Part shown: piece after piece, positions 58,441-64,000 of the stretch
How the letters are laid out: each line of letters begins with the position of its first letter
How positions within the stretch are numbered: position 1 is the stretch's first letter
Source: Aptenodytes patagonicus
Taxonomy: Eukaryota; Chordata; Aves; Sphenisciformes; Spheniscidae
NCBI RefSeq assembly: GCF_965638725.1
Contig: NC_134960.1
Span: 23,467,871 to 23,531,870, forward strand
Length of the DNA stretch: 64,000 bases
Direction of reading: 5' to 3'
Program-made: the position numbers and the translations under genes
The notes under the pieces: generated by a model
Told to the model about the DNA's origin: nothing
Database searches by the model: none
The model's input: only the letters and a program-made list of their open reading frames with translations

Positions 58441-58749
58441 CCAGCATTACTGATACTCATGAACTTCAGCTTTATAAAAGCAGGTGTGAGGTCTGTCATG
58501 GACGTTGAAGCTGAATCCTGTTCACTGGGCCATCTGCATGTGCTGGAGAACGTCGAGAGTGAAAAATGTACAGTGGGTATTCTGGTTCTTCTCCAGGGAT
58601 AAGTTAGGGACAGATGGGGAGGGGGATTTGTGAAACAGAGAAGAGGTCACAAGAATAGAGAGAAAACGACAGGTACAGGGAAGCTAAAAAATGACACAGA
58701 GGGAGTGGGAGGGATAGGATGGGAGAGACCGGGATGCAGAAGAGGGGCG

Positions 58750-59250
58750 ACATGGCCCCAAGGGCCTGGGACTCACTGCAGCTCCTGCCCTCTGCACTGA
58801 GATGCTGGGTCCGGGGCAGCTGCAGGGGGCCAGCAGGGCTGGGGCAGCTCAGGGGGGCTCTGGGAGTCGGGGTGCCCAGTGCCTGTGCCCAGGGGGGGTG
58901 TCTGTCTCAGTCTCCTTCCCCTCCCCAGCTCTTGGGTCACCCCCGGGGCTGCCCCGGCCGGGCCCAGCTCCAGCTGACCGGGACCCCATCGCACCGGGCA
59001 GTTTGGAGCTTCCCCCACCAACCCCGGGCGGCCCCAGCCCTCACCTCAGCCCGGCCGCAGCTTGAGCAGAGGCTGCGCCCCCCGAGACCAACATGGCCGC
59101 CTGGCAGCCCCGTGCCCCAGGACTACAGCTCCCGGCATGCTGCGGGGTGCTCCTTCCTGCTGCCTGACCCTGCGGGGACACCGTCCCTCGGCTGGGCCTG
59201 GCCGCCCCGCAGGCCCCATGGCCGCCTCCCCGGGGCTGCCCCAGCCCCTT
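58750..59250. promoter_or_regulatory. Orphan CpG promoter with ZNF143 and YY1-type sites
   Basis: This is a GC-rich island containing ACTACAGCTCCCGGCATGC (59122-59140), which fits the long ZNF143/SBS promoter motif, and CCAACATGGCCGC (59088-59100), which fits YY1. Such pairs mark starts of housekeeping genes, often bidirectional. On the minus strand an ATG at 59095 opens a short frame ending at a consensus donor (ctgag|gtgagg, near 59045). The gene is not identified. Confidence 0.6.
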
Positions 59251-59369
59251 ATCCCCGGTGGGACAGGGAGGAGGAGGGGAGAGAAAAGGCGCAGCCATCT
59301 GAGCAGGGGATACAGGCAGGAAAGAGGGGACAGGCTGCAGGGCAGAGAGGAAGAATAAGGCCAGGACGC

Positions 59370-59740
59370 AGGAGGTGGTGATAGATAAGAGAAGGACAGG
59401 GAGCGGGAGCGAGAGATGTGGAGAAAGAAAAAAATAGCAGCAGGCTATAGGACAGACAGGGAGGAATTAGAAGATACAGACAGGGAGCCGGATAGAGCAA
59501 GGCAAAAATAGTGACAGGCTTTAGGGCAGAGTGGGAGCAATTTAAAAACAGGGATAAGGAGACAGAGAGAGATGGAGAAAGAAAAAAATAGACACAGGCG
59601 ACAGGGCAGAGAGAGAGGAGTTTAAAAAAATAGGGACAAGGAGCCAGACAGAGAAAGAAAGAGGAAGAAAAAAAGAGCAACAGGCTACAGGGCAGAAAAG
59701 AAGCAACTAAAAAGTAGGGACCCGGAGACAGACTAAAAAT
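59370..59740 (+). repeat. Purine-rich minisatellite, ~80-bp unit
   Basis: Four to five degenerate units of 72-84 bases are present. Each contains gagaaagaaaaaaatag, acaggctacagggcaga-like and ttaaaaaaatagggac-like blocks. The array starts just downstream of the orphan promoter. Confidence 0.75.
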
Positions 59741-59761
59741 ATCGGTTATGGACAACTGCCC

Positions 59762-60210
59762 CCATTTCTTGAGCACTCCCCAGGAACTGCATGACCAGGA
59801 GCCTCAAAATACGTGCTGCCTGCAAAAGCCCTGCCCTGGGCCCAGTCCTGCGCCCTAATACTGGTGATGAGTGTCGCCTTGCAGGGTGGCCAGGACCAGG
59901 GAAAAAAGCTCACCTCGGGGGTGGAGAATCTCCCAGCTGTTTCTTTGTTTGCTGGATGGTTTTGCTTAAAAAAAATACTATCTGAACTGTAAATACCACC
60001 TGCAAGGAAAAAGGAACCAGGCGTACCAGGTTGAGCACATGCAAAGCCCGAACGCATTCAACAGCTGCGCAAACCACCGCTCGCTCCCACTGCGCACACT
60101 CCACCGCCTGCCTGCAGGTACAGGCAGCCGCCCTGTTTCTTGAGCACTCCCCAGGAACGGCACCACCAGGCAGCTCAAAAAATGTGCTGTCTTCAAAAAC
60201 TTGACAACAG
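59762..60210 (+). repeat. Two copies of a ~75-bp segment about 370 bases apart
   Basis: The segments at about 59765-59830 and 60136-60205 share tttcttgagcactccccagg and the following tcaaaa...gtgctg part, in the same orientation, with scattered mismatches. Confidence 0.6.
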
Positions 60211-60830
60211 CTTAATTCTGGACAGTTTTTGCTCTTTTTAGTCCTGTTGAGGGGCAGGCAAGTCCCAGGACTGGTCCATGTCTGGCAGCCTTCAGGAGAT
60301 GGCTCAGGACCACGCCAGGGCCGGTGGCGCTGCTTTCTGGATCCTGTGGTGACAAAGGGCAAAGGGCCAGGCTACCAGATCCCGGGGCCGGGTACGCGTG
60401 CGGGGTGTCAGGGTCACCCCTGCCTGGTTTTTCCCGGCGAAGCCCCAGCTAGTGCTGGCCCCGTGCTGCAGCCCCGGGGCCGAGGCTCAAGGAGCCGGGC
60501 ATTTCTGCAGGCGCTGCACCCTGCCAGGCTGCACCGCTGGCTGCTGGCTGCCCTGGGCTTCTGGGCTTCCCCCCCGTTGTCTCCAGCTCTGCTTTCTGCC
60601 AGGGCCTGGGGCAGGGTGCTGCAGAATGTCTTGCCTGCTTCCCACAGCCATCCTGACCCATGTCACACAGCTGATTTGGGGGTGGTAGGTCTCTCTTGTG
60701 GCACCCTGGGAATGAGGGCAAAGCAAACTCAATTGCTCCCATTCGATCTTTGTCCCCAGGGTGACCAAGCAGAGATGTACTGTTTGCTGGAGAGCGTCCT
60801 ACAGGGAGGTGACAGCCGTTTGCAGAGCAG

Positions 60831-61195
60831 TGTTGAGACCCGCCTTCTGGGGGTTAACGGCACGGACTCTGGCAGGCAGTAACCAAAGACCTTTATTGCT
60901 TTTTGTTAGCATCTTTTATAGCAAGCAGAAGTATACACGCGCTACCTGCAGCTTGCAGATAGGTTATAGCCTTGTGTTCACGTGCGTCTATGCTCTAGCA
61001 GATTGGCCTGCTCTTCCTGATCATGCGAAATGCCTTCAGGGTCTTTATCTTGTTTTTGTCCTTCCAGCTGCACATTCCTTTCTCCGTTATTTTCTGCTTA
61101 TGTGCTTTGTCATGCCAGGTGGTACAGTGTTTGCTTATTAAAATCAAACTCAGGAATGTCCATCGCTAAAATTCCTATCCCCACACCGCCTGACA
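60831..61195 (-). mobile_element. Probable solo LTR
   Basis: On the minus strand the segment starts TGTCAGG and ends CTCAACA (TG...CA ends). TATAAAAG at 60920-60913 and AATAAA at 60897-60892 are spaced as promoter and polyadenylation signal of a short-R LTR. The flanks gcag and gcaa could be a decayed 4-bp target duplication. No primer-binding site or coding sequence adjoins it, so a solo LTR of about 365 bases is the best reading. Confidence 0.6.
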
Positions 61196-61734
61196 GCAAG
61201 GGTGCCTGGTGGCCACAGAGCAGCCCAGGTGAGCTGGTTCTCTTGGAGGCCACCAGAGGAGCCTTCCTCCGCCTCTGGTTTTGGTGAGATATGGAGCAGC
61301 GCAGGGATGTTTCTTGGGTACCCAGGCCTGAGGAGGGTTTCCCAGTGCCCCTGTGAGAGATCCTGCTCCCGGGAAGCACCTCCCCACAGAGCCGAGGCCA
61401 TATCCAGCCACCTGGCTCTGGGTACAGCTGCCCTGAGAGGTCTCGCAGGGAGGACAGGGTCATCTGTCTGGTGGCTCTGACACAGAAATGATGAGCTGAA
61501 GCCCCGTGGTCATGGCTGGCTGGTTCAAAGTCTCCGAGTGCCTCAGCCATTGTCCCCAGGAGCGTTTAACTCAGACACTTTTCCAGGGTGTGACGATGGA
61601 TGCTGGTGATGTCCTGGTGGCTCCATCTCACTCTCACTTCAAAGTTGTGATGTCTGAGATCCAGGGCCACCTGAAGGCCCTGGCAGAGATCTCCAGGGAG
61701 TTTTTGTATTCAATTTTTTGATATCTTAGGGCTG
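61196..61734. other. Short region, nothing recognised
   Basis: Open frames on the minus strand have no recognisable homology. Confidence 0.4.
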
Positions 61735-61925
61735 CAATGTGCTATAGTTACGGGATGCTAGGTTTACAGGGTGCTAGTGTTATGGGATTCTAGGGTTGTG
61801 CAATGCTAGGGTAACAGTTTTCTAGGATTATATGCTAGGGTTATAGAGACCTAGTGTTATTGGGTGCTAGGGTTATGGGGTTCTGGGGTTACAGTGTGCT
61901 AGGGTTATGGGATGCCAGAGTGTTG
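61735..61925 (+). repeat. Minisatellite of ~17-bp units, TGCTAGGGTTATGGGAT type
   Basis: About ten degenerate units contain CTAGGGTTA, superficially like telomeric TTAGGG, but with a 15-18 base period. Confidence 0.8.
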
Positions 61926-62034
61926 CATTTTCTGTCTTGTAATGATCATTTCTGCTCTAATATGGCCTACTGCATCGGCCAGTATAACTTCCGATGTGGT
62001 TCAACTCGTTTCTGGTGAGTGTCAGACTCTTAGA

Positions 62035-62157
62035 TAGGTGTGGAGGACTTGCGGCCCATGGAGAACGACTGCCAGATGACTAATGGGCATTTCTGGGGTG
62101 TGGAAGGACTTCTGGCCCATAGATAATGACTGCTGGAGGACTAAGTGCACTTCTGAG
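62035..62157 (+). repeat. 61-bp tandem duplication
   Basis: Two adjacent copies share ggtgtgga.ggactt and the ggcccat and gactgc blocks, with about 75-80% identity. Confidence 0.65.
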
Positions 62158-62443
62158 TTTGTGTGGACTTCCAAATTCATGGTCTTTTTTCCTGCCTCAA
62201 GGAAGAGCCATAGGAAGACACCAGCCTCATGGAAAGACAAGTGTTTCCCCAAGGGTACGTGGCTTTTTGTTTTGCTTTTGAGTAAGAAACCTGCAAAGAG
62301 GCTGCTATCGTTAAGTTTAGTGATGTTTTGTAAAGTTCTGGATTGAGTATTGCATGACTGGAAACATCACTGAAAAAAAATGGTAGTTTGTCTGCGTGTT
62401 CTGGATGCTTTGGTTTTGAACATCTGTTAATGGTGGTGGCTTC

Positions 62444-62905
62444 TGTCATGTCCCACCTACGAGAAGGGGGGAGTGACTAAGGTCCGCAAATCCCCTCGGT
62501 GTGGATTAAGGTGAGGTAACACTCAAGGTCCATACACAAACATCAACTTTAATGGAACAAACACTCTGTAAGCATCAACCCTCTGGGTATTAATATGTCA
62601 CATAAGCTAAGCGGCTCTATGAGAGGTTGAGGTAGGCCTTGTGTTACTTAGCAGCATCAAGGGCAAAGAACGAGAAGGAGGAGGTGAGAGAGAGAGAGAA
62701 AGAGCTGGGAGGAGAGAGAGAGAGAGAGAGATCACTGATCCAGGATCCAGCGTCGGACCTGCCAACGGGGGGTGTTGGTGTGGAGAGCACCCCAAGGAGG
62801 CTCGTATGCGCCCCTATTTATTGGCCTCAGTCCAAGGTTTCTAGAATCTTCTCCCACCCCAGCTTCAGGAGTGGTTGAGACATTAGTCAGTCAAGGAGAG
62901 TGACA
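62444..62905 (-). mobile_element. 3' LTR of an endogenous retrovirus, 462 bp
   Basis: The LTR is bounded by perfect 5-bp inverted ends, TGTCA...TGACA. On the minus strand it follows a purine-rich tract (cacagggaggggccc) as expected after env. A TATA-like AATAAATA lies at about 62820-62813, a (GA)n/(CT)n tract at 62683-62731, and a polyadenylation signal ATTAAA at 62553-62548. The 5' LTR must be beyond the right edge of the window. Confidence 0.85.
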
Positions 62906-62961
62906 CTGGGCCCCTCCCTGTGGCTGGCTTCTGGAGCTTTCTCTTGGGGCATTGTCTGTGC

Positions 62962-64000
62962 TCACAGCACAGTCACTTGGGCCTTGTCCCTTACACCACC
63001 CTGTGGCTCCAACACTCCGAGGTCCTCTTCGATGGTGGTGATCTGGACATATCGCAGAGAGGAAGAGATAGAAGAGAAGGAGCGGTGAATCAGGCACCTC
63101 ATTACAGCAAAGCCGATAGCTAGACCGATTAATATTAACAAAAACATTACTAAGGCTTCTACTATCCAGTCCCACCATCTTGTAAGTCCCAGGGTTTTGA
63201 GCAAAGTTGAAATCCACGAGGCAGGGTTCCAATCCCCTTTCCAATCACTCGGTAACATTGATTGGAACAAGTCTCCTGCCTTGGCAGTGATTTCCTACAT
63301 CTTCTGATGGGCTTCCTCGATCGTGGTCGTAGCATTGTGTATGGTAACGCAGCATTCTCCAGCCGTATGGTTTAGCACTCCACACACACCTTGTTCTTTA
63401 ACTAGCAGCATGTCTAAGGCTAAGCAGTTTTGCAAGGCCATCTTTGACACCTGCTGCACCTGTAAATTTAATTCTCCAAAAGCATGTGAGGTCCAATTAC
63501 TCAAAACATGCATTTACCAGGTTAAATTTTCTAACACAAACTGGTGTCTTTTAAGGGTTACATATGGGGTGAACATATTTTCTAACATCAGAGATGTTGT
63601 CATGCCCCAGGTGTAGTAATTGTGCAGTGAACTCCATGCACTGCCCACTCAGGTGCAGACTGGGGTGTTTGAGTATCTTGTTTCTTTCGGTTGTACCCAG
63701 AATTAATAAAATCAAATGTTTTGGAAGGGCACATTGATGGAATCCTGATGGCACAGTGTAAACGTGCCATTTCGTGCACATGTAGGTGTTAGTACATCTT
63801 CCCATCTGAACATGCCCAAAAGGTACCCTGGGGGGCTGGATATTTAGCAGTGGAGCATGTTGATGGGTCGTAAGATTCGGCTAGTTTGGCTTCCCCTTCC
63901 CACGCAAGATTCCACTTTGTTTTGTGTGTGAGCGTAACTCCACATTTTAACGCAGTTTCTTGATTGATAATGTTTCCATAACACATGGGATCTCCAGGCT
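62962..64000 (-). pseudogene. Broken env gene of the same endogenous retrovirus
   Basis: Minus-strand frames cover part of the surface subunit (63986-63551, in two frames with a shift near 63790) and the transmembrane subunit (63513-62962). The TM part shows a heptad-rich segment, the ALD-centred region that aligns with retroviral immunosuppressive domains, a C-X9-CC motif, a WW-rich membrane-proximal part, a hydrophobic membrane anchor (about 63165-63095) and a short tail ending at TGA 62962. Breaks are at least two frameshifts in SU and between SU and TM, and an in-frame TAG at 63295-63297 inside TM. It cannot make a functional envelope. The 5' part of the provirus is outside the window. 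Confidence 0.8.

Noticed and set aside
59249-59776. 175-codon minus-strand frame with hydrophobic, Ser/Pro-rich repeats
   Set aside because: Translation of the pyrimidine strand of the 80-bp minisatellite; the apparent protein repeats are the DNA repeats.
1-64000. tRNA, rRNA or CRISPR-like features
   Set aside because: None seen: no cloverleaf-like tRNA with A/B boxes was recognised, and the tandem repeats present have no regular spacer structure. This is animal nuclear DNA.

Overview
This is nuclear DNA of a bird. The multi-exon genes have vertebrate splice sites, interspersed repeats are almost all CR1 LINEs with the (ATTCTATG)n type of 3' tail, and several endogenous retroviral pieces look avian. 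The gene order ANKHD1 - EIF4EBP3 - SRA1 - APBB3 is the order found on human 5q31.

Positions 1-22,560 are the gene-dense part. The last six coding exons of ANKHD1 (+) end at 10,500. EIF4EBP3 (+, three exons, 106 codons) lies 1.6 kb further on. SRA1 (-, five exons, 227 codons) and APBB3 (-, twelve exons, 482 codons) follow, convergent to the first pair and only 186 bp apart. Every exon join proposed here keeps frame, and the total lengths match the mammalian proteins closely. EIF4EBP3, SRA1 and APBB3 are extremely GC-rich, with G runs, GC-only hairpins and a GGGGCC repeat, the kind of sequence often missing from bird assemblies. The ANKHD1 donor at 9,981 can join EIF4EBP3 exon 2 in a second reading frame that stays open for 105 codons, as in the mammalian MASK-4E-BP3 readthrough.

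Positions 22,560-64,000 are gene-poor and repeat-rich. They hold an ERV LTR interrupted by a CR1 with a target duplication, a second truncated LTR of that family, a decayed retrovirus (gag/pro/pol) split by a 1.8-kb CR1, a CpG island of unknown ownership, a RING-finger gene or pseudogene behind a CRE+TATA promoter, two related G-rich minisatellites, and a 2.8-kb segment bounded by 214-bp inverted repeats that are 99% identical. Further on are more CR1 copies, an orphan ZNF143/YY1-type CpG promoter near 59.1 kb, a probable solo LTR, and the 3' end of another retrovirus (broken env plus a 462-bp LTR) that leaves the window on the right. SLC35A4, the next gene after APBB3 in mammals, was not recognised.

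The strongest candidates for further attention are the dual-frame EIF4EBP3 exons, the GC-only hairpins at 12.07 kb and 17.33 kb, the GGGGCC repeat in APBB3 intron 1, the long inverted repeat at 41.7-44.5 kb, and the unassigned promoter and exon candidates in the repeat-rich half.
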